Part shown: positions 21,401 through 32,119 of the stretch, piece after piece
How the letters are laid out: each line of letters starts with the position of its first letter
How positions within the stretch are numbered: position 1 is the first letter of the stretch
Notes under the pieces: model-generated
The model's input: only the letters and a program-made list of their open reading frames with translations
The model's database searches: none
What the model was told of the DNA's origin: nothing
Source of the DNA: Larix sibirica
Taxonomy: Eukaryota > Streptophyta > Pinopsida > Pinales > Pinaceae
Reading direction: 5' to 3'
Assembly: GCA_004151065.3 (NCBI GenBank)
Contig: NWUY0300020328.1
Span: 21,859-56,933, forward strand
Length of the DNA: 35,075 bases
Position numbers and translations under genes: made by a program

Positions 21401-21640
21401 TGGGTCAAGGGTGGATTTGGGCGACCCTTGTTTGGGTCAATTATGTCTTATGTGGTTCCCTCTGTTACCTGTTGTCTCTCAGGCTAAGTTAATAAGCCTG
21501 TTGTTATCCGTGTAGTACATTCCTAAACTTTATCAATAATGTTTTGCATTGTTAGTATTTATGATTGAAACCTAGACCCATTCGAAAGAATGATTTCAAT
21601 GTCAAAGAATAAGGTAGATAAAAAGTGGCAAATATTAATT
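18491..21640. other. Long unassigned stretch
   Basis: About 3.1 kb without a recognised gene. A (GGCTCT)3 run is at 18681-18698. The frames at 18818-19060 and 18995-19213 overlap on opposite strands and have no family motif. Around 21340-21390 a short frame reads VGDKVYLESNIS, which faintly resembles the 'VGDKV.L' block at the end of gypsy integrases, but the context does not support it. Purine-rich plus-strand composition suggests decayed retrotransposon DNA. Confidence 0.4.
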
Positions 21641-21935
21641 TTGAATGTTGCTAGAGTAATGGAAGCCACAGGACAATGAAAGACACAAAGTTACAATTTA
21701 AAGATCAAATAAATATATAATATATATTTGTACATGTTGAGTGTTCTTCCTTTTACATATGTTAAAGGAAGTGGCATGGAGTAGAAAGATGATCACGAGG
21801 AATCAACAACCAAAGACATGAATCTAAGGTTTAAAGGTCGAAGAAATATATAATATAGATCTATATGTGTTGGTGTCTTTTTTTGTTTGTATGTGTCAAA
21901 GGGAGCAACATGGAGTAGAAAATATTATTATGTGA
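21641..21935. repeat. Diverged tandem duplication, unit about 134 bp
   Basis: CATGGAGTAGAAA at 21775 recurs at 21909, preceded in both copies by AATATATAATATA, a T-rich GTGTTCTTCC/GTGTCTTTTT segment and GT(T/C)AAAGG. The offset is 134 bp. Substitutions are common. Confidence 0.72.
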
Positions 21936-22048
21936 AGCAACAACCATAGAGATAATGAGAATTAAAGTAAATAGAAGAAGAGTGCATCATACATATTTAT
22001 TTTTGTGTGGAACTTTGCATGGAGCAAGGGAGAAGGACATGTAAACGT

Positions 22049-22308
22049 TTAAGAAAGTCACTGTTAGACTGAGAATTTGATGCATGGAGGGTAGAAAGCT
22101 TTAATGTCAATTTAGACATAGTTGTGTTTTGAATGTGGACATATGTAGAAATTGAGAAGATATTGTGCCATCACATATTAAAGAAATTAGTGTTAGATTG
22201 AGAATTCAATGGATGGAGGCTAGAAAACATCAATCTCGAGTTTAGACATAGATGCCTATGTTTTGGATGTGGACATATGTACACATTAAGAAGATCTTAT
22301 GCCATCTT
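22049..22308. repeat. Diverged tandem duplication, unit about 129 bp
   Basis: GTTAGA(C/T)TGAGAATT at 22063 recurs at 22192. TTTAGACATAG, GGATGTGGACATATGTA-like and GAAGAT...TGCCATC blocks follow in both. The offset is 129 bp. It follows closely on the 134 bp pair. Confidence 0.82.
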
Positions 22309-22739
22309 GTTTACTAACTTGGAATGTAAGGGAGAATTTAATTATGCTTTTGGTTATAGGAGCATAATGCTGCTCCATTTAAAAACTTTATACAACATCT
22401 TAAGCTAAATGACATGAAAGTGCTATATTCTTAGGGATAAAACTCAATGGTATGGAGTTTTATTACTATGACACCAATGACATGGATATATATATATATA
22501 TCCTTAAACATGTTCTAAGGTGAAGTTACTGAAACAAGGGATATGTGTATTACTGCTTGATAGGCAGTAATGTTTGCTTTACCCTTCATATAGTACATAT
22601 TATCCTCAAACATGGGTTAATGGTCGTTGTAATGGATAATTATTCGATGTAACCTCATCATAAGAGCACCATAGTAATTCCTTTATTTAGATTTGATATA
22701 TTTTTATTCAATGTTTGTAAAGATGAGGTATTCCATATA
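22309..22739. other. Unassigned DNA with an AT dinucleotide run
   Basis: A self-complementary (AT)8 run flanked by GG and CC is at 22484-22503. Nothing else was recognised. Confidence 0.5.
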
Positions 22740-24248
22740 TGAAACTACATAACAAGTTTTTGATTTTTTAAGAAAAAAAGGAATGCTTTTATTTCTTTGC
22801 TTTATATACACTGTGCATTTTACAAATGTGTGTATTAGTTTGATAATATGTTGTATGTTTGTCGTCCTTATTAGAACTCCTTTAGGAGGGGTTCTTGTGT
22901 TGCCTTGCTAGGACAAATACGCTAGCAATTCTTTTTAGTTGTACTTGTGGAGTCAAGGCCTAGAGGATTTTGGATATGTTTGTTGTGTATGGTTGGAGAA
23001 TAGTTAAAAGTGGCAGGTGTCCTATGGAATGTAGATTGTAGGGGAATTTAGGAAATGAAATGATACATGCATTGTAGAGTTTCTAGCTTACACGTCTTTT
23101 GGAACTTATAACTTGTGAAAAATTTGACTAGGCAAATTTTGAGATTTAAAATTGGCCTCCCATTTTGGGGACACGTTAAGATGTCGATCCAAGGGATGGG
23201 GGTTCCTAGTTAATGTAGGTTATGTAGGTTCATTGGAGCTTGCTACAATAATGTACATCTTAAACATAGATTTACGTCCTATCACGCTTAAGTTTGAATT
23301 CAACGACAATTGAATTTGGAAAATGTTTGGTAGTATCAAAATATGTGATAAATTCAATTAAGGTAGTTATGTGAATTTTGTTGGTGTTATGTTCGGCGAA
23401 GAGAATTAAGTGAATTTTATATAACTTGATTTTTAGAAAGAAAATATTACAAACATCTTTAATAACTCCTAGTTTGATAGAAAATAATGTCAAAGTAAAT
23501 ATAAATACCTAAAACATCTCATACATTGTAAATCTATTTGTGATGATTAAATCTGGCTAAATTAATTGGGATGACATGGATTTATAATTTGTTGCCAAGA
23601 TCATGAGCAACCTTTTTATAGATCTCACATAGATAAATCGTTTTTTGATGATTATATTTGTGAAATTTGGTTAATTTAATTGCCAATGCTCTAAGATTTG
23701 ATGATTTTCATATTTTCCCAAAAAATCACCAATAGCATTGACATGGATTCATAGCTTTGTTGCCAAGACCATGACTAATTTGATTTTAGTTCTAACATCT
23801 TTTCTTGCAACACATAGTGTCTGGTTAATGCAATGTGAAAGAGTTAATGGTTGTTACTTGTACGAAATAATTACCTTTTTATGGTTTGGGGAAGATATAT
23901 TGGTTGTGTGCACCTAGACCGTTCTGTACATAATTCGTAGGGAAGCAATGCTGGTTTCATAATAAATTTATTCTAGGCACAAATGTTGGCATTACATTTT
24001 CTTATGATAAGTAAAGCACAAACCTTGCAACTCTAACTTATGTGTCATTTGTAGTTGCTATTTCTTCAATTAGTTATTTTCCTTTTTGGGAAGGTGCTTG
24101 AAGAAACATGCTGTAAGGTTGCTAAAATAGTGCAATTCAAATGACTATTCCTTGTTTAAGCATGCATGGAATGGTTGTTGCAAGTGTCTATATACATCGC
24201 AAAAGTTATTGAGGTTGCATTTGGCTTCTATACCTTTTTATTCAATTC

Positions 24249-24530
24249 TTAGTGCACATGGTAAGGAGGCAAGGTTAATGATAGGCGCTTAACACAAAAT
24301 AAAAAAGATCTACAACAGTTTGTCTTTAGAGTGAAACACCAAACTCTAAAGAATAAGACTTGGAACAACATTTGAATCCACTTGCAATAAGTTGTAGAAT
24401 AAGGCTTATATTGTTTCTTGTTAATAACTTTTAATATGTCCAAAAAAATACTTTGGTCGAGAGATCCAAGTTTGACCTTCTCTTCCCAAATTTGTGAGAT
24501 CAAATCTTTCACTTAAATTTGCTTTGAAGA
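24249..24530 (-). pseudogene. Copia 3 reverse transcriptase C-terminal remnant, left assembly copy
   Basis: The minus strand reads ERFDLTNLG near 24485-24510 and then WISRPKYFFGHIKSY and ALFYNLLQVDSN, matching the copia RT tail 'KKFEMTDLG', 'FISQ.KYA.DILKRF' and 'P..TP...N'. Stops and a frame different from the longest ATG frame (24249-24512) show decay. The YVDD catalytic motif was not found. The same remnant is at 27249-27530 in the right copy. Confidence 0.6.
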
Positions 24531-24899
24531 GCCCAATCAAATACTTATTACTAATAATCACACCACCCAAGGCGTGAAATGCCATGATTGAAACATGATC
24601 ATAATTGCTCCTTTTAAAGCCTTAATATAGAAAATGTTAATTAATTTGATAATCATAACAAGCCATATGCTATGTGTGATAAGTTTCACAATGAAATGTT
24701 CGATCGAAGGACTCCATATGATCAATAATATCACACATAGAAGCATGGGAACAAAATAAAATCAGTACCTTCCTTTTATTTAAAGGCATGGGCAAGAAGC
24801 CTTACTTCATAGTGCTACCATTGAAAGTACAGTTTTAGAAATCTTGGTGGGGTGAACTATATTTTTTAGCTTTAGGGATTCCTGCCAATTGTCATGTAT

Positions 24900-25738
24900 A
24901 ATTCCTCATCGCATCATACCCATCTTGGGTACCTTTTTTCCATTTATGATAATCTTTTGTCAGATCAGAGGTTGTAAGGTGACATGTTTCCAATGATTTA
25001 GCCAGGAGGGCATAATTCAAATGATTGTTAGAAGAAGATACTCATCTGATTCATTGTTGTTATAACTTTCGTGAAGCTTAACATTACTTTCATTGTCCAC
25101 ATCATTTATTCCCATTCTATAATGTTTAGGTGTGCAATAATGACAAGGTTTTTGTTTTGTTTTATAATCATGTTTCTTATTTCTTTCAAAATTTTCATAA
25201 AGTCGGTTTTCTTCTACTTCAAGCCTTTTCAAGAGTCACATATTTATGAGTGTTTTAGGTTATCCACTGATAACATGGATTGCTATAATAAGAGCTTCAA
25301 TGCAGAATATAGTGTTGAGATTGCTAGCGCGAGGCATACTCTTGGTCATTACAACAAAGTTATATTCATTCTTTCACCAATGCTATTTTGTTGAGGAGTA
25401 TATGGAATATCGTTTTGCTTCATTCCATTTTATTTACAAAAAATATAGGTCCTTAACATATTCATTTCAATCATCAGTGTAGAAAATCCTATTCCTCTTT
25501 CCATTTTGAGCTTCAACAAAGGCCTTAGATTATTTAAAGGCTTTGAACACATCACTTCCTCTAACATAATTATACTTATGCTCTTCTAGTTATGATCATC
25601 AATAAAAGTCCATTCATACCTAGCTCCAGAAAGGGATGGCCTTCAAATGTGACCCATAACTATGAATGAAATGAAGAGGATTCTACTCGTTCAAGATTTT
25701 CTACTATCTAAAACTTCTAATAGGTTGCTTTCCATGAG
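24900..25738 (-). pseudogene. Copia 3 integrase remnant, left assembly copy, broken by the N
   Basis: This is the left copy of the integrase described at 27900-28760. It contains the YTDD-stop-NEY block near 25458-25481 and PYTPQQNSIGERMN near 25363-25404. It stops at the N, just before the pre-integrase Cys motif that the right copy runs into. It should be merged with the right copy. Confidence 0.8.
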
Positions 25739-27248
25739 NTGAAACTACATAACAAGTTTTTGATTTTTTAAGAAAAAAAGGAATGCTTTTATTTCTTTGC
25801 TTCATATACACTGTGCATTTTACAAATGTGTGTATTAGTTTGATAATATGTTGTATGTTTGTCGTCCTTATTAGAACTCCTTTAGGAGGGGTTCTTGTGT
25901 TGCCTTGCTAGGACAAATACGCTAGCAATTCTTTTTAGTTGTACTTGTGGAGTCAAGGCCTAGAGGATTTTGGATATGTTTGTTGTGTATGGTTGGAGAA
26001 TAGTTAAAAGTGGCAGGTGTCCTATGGAATGTAGATTGTAGGGGAATTTAGGAAATGAAATGATACATGCATTGTAGAGTTTCTAGCTTACACGTCTTTT
26101 GGAACTTATAACTTGTGAAAAATTTGACTAGGCAAATTTTGAGATTTAAAATTGGCCTCCCATTTTGGGGACACGTTAAGATGTCGATCCAAGGGATGGG
26201 GGTTCCTAGTTAATGTAGGTTATGTAGGTTCATTGGAGCTTGCTACAATAATGTACATCTTAAACATAGATTTACGTCCTATCACGCTTAAGTTTGAATT
26301 CAACGACAATTGAATTTGGAAAATGTTTGGTAGTATCAAAATATGTGATAAATTCAATTAAGGTAGTTATGTGAATTTTGTTGGTGTTATGTTCGGCGAA
26401 GAGAATTAAGTGAATTTTATATAACTTGATTTTTAGAAAGAAAATATTACAAACATCTTTAATAACTCCTAGTTTGATAGAAAATAATGTCAAAGTAAAT
26501 ATAAATACCTAAAACATCTCATACATTGTAAATCTATTTGTGATGATTAAATCTGGCTAAATTAATTGGGATGACATGGATTTATAATTTGTTGCCAAGA
26601 TCATGAGCAACCTTTTTATAGATCTCACATAGATAAATCGTTTTTTGATGATTATATTTGTGAAATTTGGTTAATTTAATTGCCAATGCTCTAAGATTTG
26701 ATGATTTTCATATTTTCCCAAAAAATCACCAATAGCATTGACATGGATTCATAGCTTTGTTGCCAAGACCATGACTAATTTGATTTTAGTTCTAACATCT
26801 TTTCTTGCAACACATAGTGTCTGGTTAATGCAATGTGAAAGAGTTAATGGTTGTTACTTGTACGAAATAATTACCTTTTTATGGTTTGGGGAAGATATAT
26901 TGGTTGTGTGCACCTAGACCGTTCTGTACATAATTCGTAGGGAAGCAATGCTGGTTTCATAATAAATTTATTCTAGGCACAAATGTTGGCGTTACATTTT
27001 CTTATGATAAGTAAAGCACAAACCTTGCAACTCTAACTTATGTGTCATTTGTAGTTGCTATTTCTTCAATTAGTTATTTTCCTTTTTGGGAAGGTGCTTG
27101 AAGAAACATGCTGTAAGGTTGCTAAAATAGTGCAATTCAAATGACTATTCCTTGTTTAAGCATGCATGGAATGGTTGTTGCAAGTGTCTATATACATCGC
27201 AAAAGTTATTGAGGTTGCATTTGGCTTCTATACCTTTTTATTCAATTC

Positions 27249-27530
27249 TTAGTGCACATGGTAAGGAGGCAAGGTTAATGATAGGCGCTTAACACAAAAT
27301 AAAAAAGATCTACAACAGTTTGTCTTTAGAGTGAAACACCAAACTCTAAAGAATAAGACTTGGAACAACATTTGAATCCACTTGCAATAAGTTGTAGAAT
27401 AAGGCTTATATTGTTTCTTGTTAATAACTTTTAATATGTCCAAAAAAATACTTTGGTTGAGAGATCCAAATTTGACCTTCTCTTCCCAAATTTGTGAGAT
27501 CAAATCTTTCACTTAAATTTGCTTTGAAGA
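27249..27530 (-). pseudogene. Copia 3 reverse transcriptase C-terminal remnant, right assembly copy
   Basis: Same content as 24249-24530: ERFDLTNLG, then a KYFFGHIKSY block. Two substitutions against the left copy change Leu to Phe and Asp to Asn in the long ATG frame. This copy is the one in line with the integrase and protease further up. Confidence 0.6.
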
Positions 27531-27899
27531 GCCCAATCAAATACTTATTACTAATAATCACACCACCCAAGGCGTGAAATGCCATGATTGAAACATGATC
27601 ATAATTGCTCCTTTTAAAGCCTTAATATAGAAAATGTTAATTAATTTGATAATCATAACAAGCCATATGCTATGTGTGATAAGTTTCACAATGAAATGTT
27701 CGATCGAAGGACTCCATATGATCAATAATATCACACATAGAAGCATGGGAACAAAATAAAATCAGTACCTTCCTTTTATTTAAAGGCATGGGCAAGAAGC
27801 CTTACTTCATAGTGCTACCATTGAAAGTACAGTTTTAGAAATCTTGGTGGGGTGAACTATATTTTTTAGCTTTAGGGATTCCTGCCAATTGTCATGTAT

Positions 27900-28760
27900 A
27901 ATTCCTCATCGCATCATACCCATCTTGGGTACCTTTTTTCCATTTATGATAATCTTTTGTCAGATCAGAGGTTGTAAGGTGACATGTTTCCAATGATTTA
28001 GCCAGGAGGGCATAATTCAAATGATTGTTAGAAGAAGATACTCATCTGATTCATTGTTGTTATAACTTTCGTGAAGCTTAACATTACTTTCATTGTCCAC
28101 ATCATTTATTCCCATTCTATAATGTTTAGGTGTGCAATAATGACAAGGTTTTTGTTTTGTTTTATAATCATGTTTCTTATTTCTTTCAAAATTTTCATAA
28201 AGTCGGTTTTCTTCTACTTCAAGCCTTTTCAAGAGTCACATATTTATGAGTGTTTTAGGTTATCCACTGATAACATGGATTGCTATAATAAGAGCTTCAA
28301 TGCAGAATATAGTGTTGAGATTGCTAGCGCGAGGCATACTCTTGGTCATTACAACAAAGTTATATTCATTCTTTCACCAATGCTATTTTGTTGAGGAGTA
28401 TATGGAATATCGTTTTGCTTCATTCCATTTTATTTACAAAAAATATAGGTCCTTAACATATTCATTTCAATCATCAGTGTAGAAAATCCTATTCCTCTTT
28501 CCATTTTGAGCTTCAACAAAGGCCTTAGATTATTTAAAGGCTTTGAACACATCACTTCCTCTAACATAATTATACTTATGCTCTTCTAGTTATGATCATC
28601 AATAAAAGTCCATTCATACCTAGCTCCAGAAAGGGATGGCCTTCAAATGTGACCCATAACTATGAATGAAATGAAGAGGATTCTACTCGTTCAAGATTTT
28701 CTACTATCTAAAACTTCTAATAGGTTGCTTTCCATGAGCGCAATCCTCACAGACATTGTC
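27900..28760 (-). pseudogene. Copia 3 GAG-pre-integrase end and integrase remnant
   Basis: Downward from 28760 the minus strand reads NVCEDCAHGKQPIRSF, the zinc-binding end of GAG-pre-integrase. PLHFIHSYGS and LSGARYEWTFIDDHN follow, for 'LELVHSDLCGP' and 'SLSGARYFVTFIDDFS'. SDVFKAFK-stop-SKAFVEAQNGK, then YTDD-stop-NEY (about 28458-28481) stand for 'TDNGGEY' with a Gly codon turned to TGA. DIPYTPQQNSIGERMN and SMPRASNLNTIFCIEAL come next, matching 'TPYTPQQNGVAERMNRTL' and the following helix. An acidic linker-like frame follows at 28017-28232. Several frame changes and stops make it non-functional. Confidence 0.9.
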
Positions 28761-28879
28761 TCTTAGGGCATTCTATCAAGGATCACACTGCATTCCTTCA
28801 TGCTATAATTATCTAACATCTTCATTTCTTATAACAATATGTCTCTCCACATCTTGATTCAAAATGAACTTGTCATACA

Positions 28880-29130
28880 TAAACACATCACCTTTCTTGT
28901 GTCCCATTGCAAGGACTCTTTTATATAACATTAATTGGGAATATAAAGTTTAACTTTATTTCCTTGATAGACTATTTGAGGCACACAAGGCAAATTATTT
29001 ATCAATTGGAACATATGGATTACATTGTTAAGAGAACCTTTCACGATAAGTGCAAATACCCTTCAATGGCGTACAAATACACTTCACTAACCTTTCAAAG
29101 TACGAGGCCACAAATACCCCTTTACATGAG
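28880..29130 (-). pseudogene. Copia 3 protease tail remnant
   Basis: The minus strand reads LNNVIHMFQLINNLPCVPQ, then YQGNKVKLYIPN and AMGHKKGDVFMYD-like sequence, matching the copia segment 'L.NVLYVP.L..NLLSV.QL...G..V.F', '.A.G.K.G.LY'. It lies directly upstream of the pre-integrase remnant in the same strand. The gag and 5' LTR should lie above 29130 but were not identified. Confidence 0.65.
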
Positions 29131-29839
29131 ATAATAAAAGCGGAGGGAAAAAGCTAGTCCAAAGGTAAAAATTATTAACCCTACTTGAGCAATCATTAAA
29201 ACAAATAAGAAAATTTGATTTGTAGGCACTAAACTCGAGATTTCTATTGTATCAAGTAATGATATAACCATTACATGATATGCCATGTTGATAGTTGAAA
29301 AGTCGTCGTAATAGTTTTTGGCTGTTTAAAAAAAATTAAAACATTGAGGTGAGAAATAAGAAATGACTACTTAAAAGAATGTTATTATTTCTAGAATTAG
29401 AACACAAATTTCACACTTTAGTGGCCAGAGGCCCTCCGATGAGATGCAACACGTGACTTTGCTTCACGATTGAGTTTGGATGTTTGAGAAGATCCCCTTC
29501 AGAGATGTGCATCTCACTCAAAGTTAGGAGCTTGCCATGTGGTTACAATACATTGCATGTGCCATTGTTTAAGGGCTGGCCTCATTGGTAACTGATGACA
29601 TTCCCATAATGGGTAGACCTTGTTGTTAGAGGATTCAATTTACAACATCAATGTGATGCAACTATTTTAGTCCTTTGCAAGTTGAAGCACCCCCTTGATG
29701 CCATTGTTGAAATCCCTCACCACTGATACGCTGTGTGTGGCTGTGTATACGCAATGTGCACAATGTGGGTTGCAACACAACCCTTCATGCTCAATCGGGG
29801 TGCCACAGAACCCTGCAGAGAGTATGTGGTCTAGATGAT
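29131..29839. other. Unassigned DNA between copia 3 and the gypsy LTR
   Basis: No gene or LTR border was recognised. The missing 5' part of copia 3 may be hidden here. The minus frame at 29791-29988 runs into the gypsy LTR and has no motif. Confidence 0.4.
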
Positions 29840-30156
29840 ACTTGCCATTGTTTTTTTATATGCGAAAATGAGGTGTATATACTTGCCAGTGTTTGTTTAT
29901 GTTGAAAAATGAAAGTAGGACAAATATTGTCATAGGGTGTCACTTGTTCTGCTATTATTATGGTTGATTTAGATGCTAACCTTAACAAATTCTATTGTTG
30001 TAATAATTTGAGATTTTCTCATGATTTCTTCCTAAAAAATAGTCAGATTTTTCATTCACACTTCGATGTAGAAATCTACCCTTAAGTAGAGATCAAAGCT
30101 CGTAGTAATTGATCATAATAGATCTATAATTAGAAAAAGAATTGCACTGCTCGTCT
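29840..30156 (+). mobile_element. 5' LTR of a Ty3/gypsy element, boundaries approximate
   Basis: The part 29905-30115 is a diverged direct copy of about 33085-33355; shared blocks are ACAAATATTGTCATAGGGTGTCAC (29920 and 33100 regions), CTATTATT.TGGTT, AACAAATT.TATTGTTG-like and CTTCG(A/G)TGTAGAA. It ends just before a primer-site-like sequence at 30157. Inside it a segment of about 39 bases (CTTGCCA(T/G)TGTTTGTTTAT...) is tandemly doubled at 29841-29912. The exact start could not be fixed. Confidence 0.7.
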
Positions 30157-30166
30157 TGGCGACCCC
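30157..30166 (+). other. Primer binding site of the gypsy element
   Basis: TGGCGACCCC follows the 5' LTR and resembles the TGGCGAC-type primer sites of plant Ty3/gypsy elements. It is followed by an inverted repeat CGACTCA/TGAGTCG at 30166-30186. The tRNA identity was not resolved. Confidence 0.5.
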
Positions 30167-30186
30167 GACTCATAGGTGGTGAGTCG

Positions 30187-31079
30187 TCTTTGGTAACATT
30201 GAAGACTTTTCACCTTGGTTTCTTTGCAAGAATTCTTCTTATATTTTTTATGCAACTACATCATCACCCACACTCTGCTGTTTGCAGATGTGGTTCTATG
30301 GGTAATTAAATATGGTTGGCATAAGAGGTTCGCATAGACATTGACCATTAATCTATTGATGCTTCAACATCATCGACCATAAAACAAATTTTTAAGAGAT
30401 TTCAATCTCTGTTCCAAGGCAAATTTTGAGTACATAATCTTTGGCCAATTGGAGCCAACGACACTATCCAATAATGGTTAAGTGATAGGTTGTCTTTTCA
30501 ATATGTAATTTACACAGTGGAGGAGCCCTTTCAAGGGCATGTTGTGGTACACATGCCCTTGAAATCTCAATATCGTCGCCTCATTTACCTTGTAGGAGTT
30601 GACTACCCTTGATTGGTTCTTGTTTTATGCCATTGAAGTTATTAGAGCTTAGGGAGAGCACAATCTTATGGTTATTTCATTTGTTATTATCTGGATGTTT
30701 GTGTGAAACAAGTATTCAAAGGTGGAAACCAAACCCTCTTGTATTTTGGTAATGTTTTGACCTAATATATGATAACCAATTTTAAATTTCTTTTGAGCCC
30801 ATTCATTTTTTATAAGTTTATTGTAACCTTTTGACAAAAGGTATCCTTTTGTAAATTATTATTTAAAAAAAATTAGTTTCTAAGGATTTTGTTAATGGCT
30901 CTTTTCCTCTATATCATAGATAACCACTACACGAGCCATGGAAACACTTATGCTTGCCAAAAGGGTTGTGGAATTTGCCAATATGAACTAATTCGTTAGT
31001 CGATAAGGTTAACGATATTTTAGTTAGTAAGCTTTCTCCTCAGTGCACCAAATTGTGAAATGCCTGGCTATATAATTGA
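30187..31079 (+). mobile_element. Decayed leader and gag N-terminal region of the gypsy element
   Basis: This stretch occupies the leader and early gag position but shows no firm motif. It contains a perfect hairpin at 30529-30564. The minus frame at 30649-30837 is regarded as chance. Confidence 0.45.
30529..30564. other. Perfect 14 bp inverted repeat with 8-base loop
   Basis: TTTCAAGGGCATGT (30529-30542) and ACATGCCCTTGAAA (30551-30564) are exact complements around TGTGGTAC. It could form a strong stem in leader RNA of the gypsy element, or be a small palindromic insertion. No function is assigned. Confidence 0.85.
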
Positions 31080-31424
31080 TTCAATGATTTGGAAGTGGTC
31101 AACCACTAAATTCTTGCCGTGGACACATGGTTTGATTATATTTGACTTCCGAAAGATAATAAGGTTCCATTTGCCAAGTTGAAGCTGATAGGGGTTGCCA
31201 AACTATTAGTCGTAGAATGCTCAACAAATCAACATCCAAATACCACTTTTCGTGGGCTTGCGGAAGCTCCGAGTCTCATGTTCTACAGGTTTAAAAGGAA
31301 ATTGCATGAACATTTATATCACGAGTTGAAATATGTCGAAATTGCCATTGTTGATGTTGGATACAGTGAAGCACTATTGGTTGATGAGGTGTTTTTAGAT
31401 GAAGGTAGAAGTCAACAACATTGA
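31080..31424 (+). pseudogene. Gypsy gag (retrotransposon gag domain) remnant
   Basis: The plus strand reads AVDTWFDYI-stop-LPKDNKVPFAKLKLIGVAK and then FRGLAEAPSLMFYRFKRKL and EHLYHELKYVEIA. This matches the plant Ty3 gag pattern 'W...YF.L..D.KV.FA.LKL.G.AK..W' followed by 'TWE.MK..L..KY.P..Y'. The aromatic residues after the AK block are lost. The frame stays open from after the stop at about 31153 to the TGA at 31422-31424. In intact elements this domain forms the particle core. Zinc knuckles follow at 31531 and 31890, which supports the call. Confidence 0.75.
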
Positions 31425-31530
31425 TCCTCTAGTGTTTCCATATCTACATTTTGAAAGCCCACACTTCCGGTTACTACAAGTTCATCATGTTGTTCATAGT
31501 CATATTCTTCTTCTTTCTTCTTATATGTTT

Positions 31531-31572
31531 TGTCAATATTGTAAGCAACAGAGACATGAGAAGTTTGAGAAT
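31531..31572 (+). pseudogene. Gypsy gag zinc knuckle, copy A
   Basis: TGT CAA TAT TGT ... reads C-Q-Y-C-K-Q-Q-R-H-E-K-F-E-N, a CX2CX4HX4C knuckle with the last Cys replaced by Asn (31570-31572) and the conserved Gly before His replaced by Arg. An acidic stretch PDEEDDDAHSEVFG follows in the +1 frame. It lies between the gag domain and the protease, as expected. Confidence 0.72.
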
Positions 31573-31889
31573 GTTTCAAATTGAAATAGCAACTTTGATT
31601 GTACAATCTCCTGATGAGGAAGATGATGATGCTCACAGTGAGGTTTTTGGCAAAGACATGACCTATGAAGAGTTAAAGTGGCTCATTAAAGTCACCTTGC
31701 TGCAATACTCGACTCCTTCAAAATCGTGCGATAGTTTATTTTTCATAGTTGCACTCCTCTCCCCAAGATTTCTCCACTACTTGTATCTTTAACAATGGCG
31801 TAAAAGCGAATTTGATTGCCAAATCTATCATGGACAAGTTAGAGTTCCTAGTTTTTTATAAACTTCTTCTTGTTATATCTGTTGATAAG

Positions 31890-31934
31890 TTTTATTAATT
31901 CCATAAGAAACAAGGATATAAGAAGTGTGAGTGC
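31890..31934 (+). pseudogene. Gypsy gag zinc knuckle, copy B
   Basis: The frame from 31890 reads F-Y-stop-F-H-K-K-Q-G-Y-K-K-C-E-C. The N-terminal Cys pair is destroyed and the His is Tyr, but the KKQG context and the final Cys, lost in copy A, are kept. An acidic EEDDDS block follows as in copy A. Confidence 0.62.
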
Positions 31935-32119
31935 AAATGGATGAATAAAACTTTGATTATATAGTCTCTTGGTGAGGAAGATGATGATTCTCCTTTTAAG
32001 GTTTCTTGTGCAGAGATAAGGGGACTTGATAAATTCATCTTGTTGTAACACTCTACTCATCTGAAAGCTTGAGATAATTTATTTATCACATGTGCTCTTT
32101 GATGATTTCTCAATTGCTT

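Larger units (their letters stand above)
22740..28738. repeat. 2999 bp direct duplication separated by the single N at 25739
   Basis: Bases 22740-25738 and 25740-28738 are the same with a constant offset of 3000 and only about four substitutions seen by eye (near 22803, 23991, 24458 and 24470 in the left copy). The N lies exactly at the junction. The copia pol frame order runs smoothly from 29100 down through the right copy, and the left copy runs smoothly into 22739. The two therefore fit as one locus at the ends of two overlapping contigs. All paired frames in the two copies are one set. Confidence 0.95.

Noticed and set aside
23272-28482. Six pairs of identical short frames 3000 bases apart, looking like a small tandem gene family
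   Set aside because: They are the same sequence counted twice because of the N-bounded 2999 bp duplication, and they overlap a decayed copia pol.
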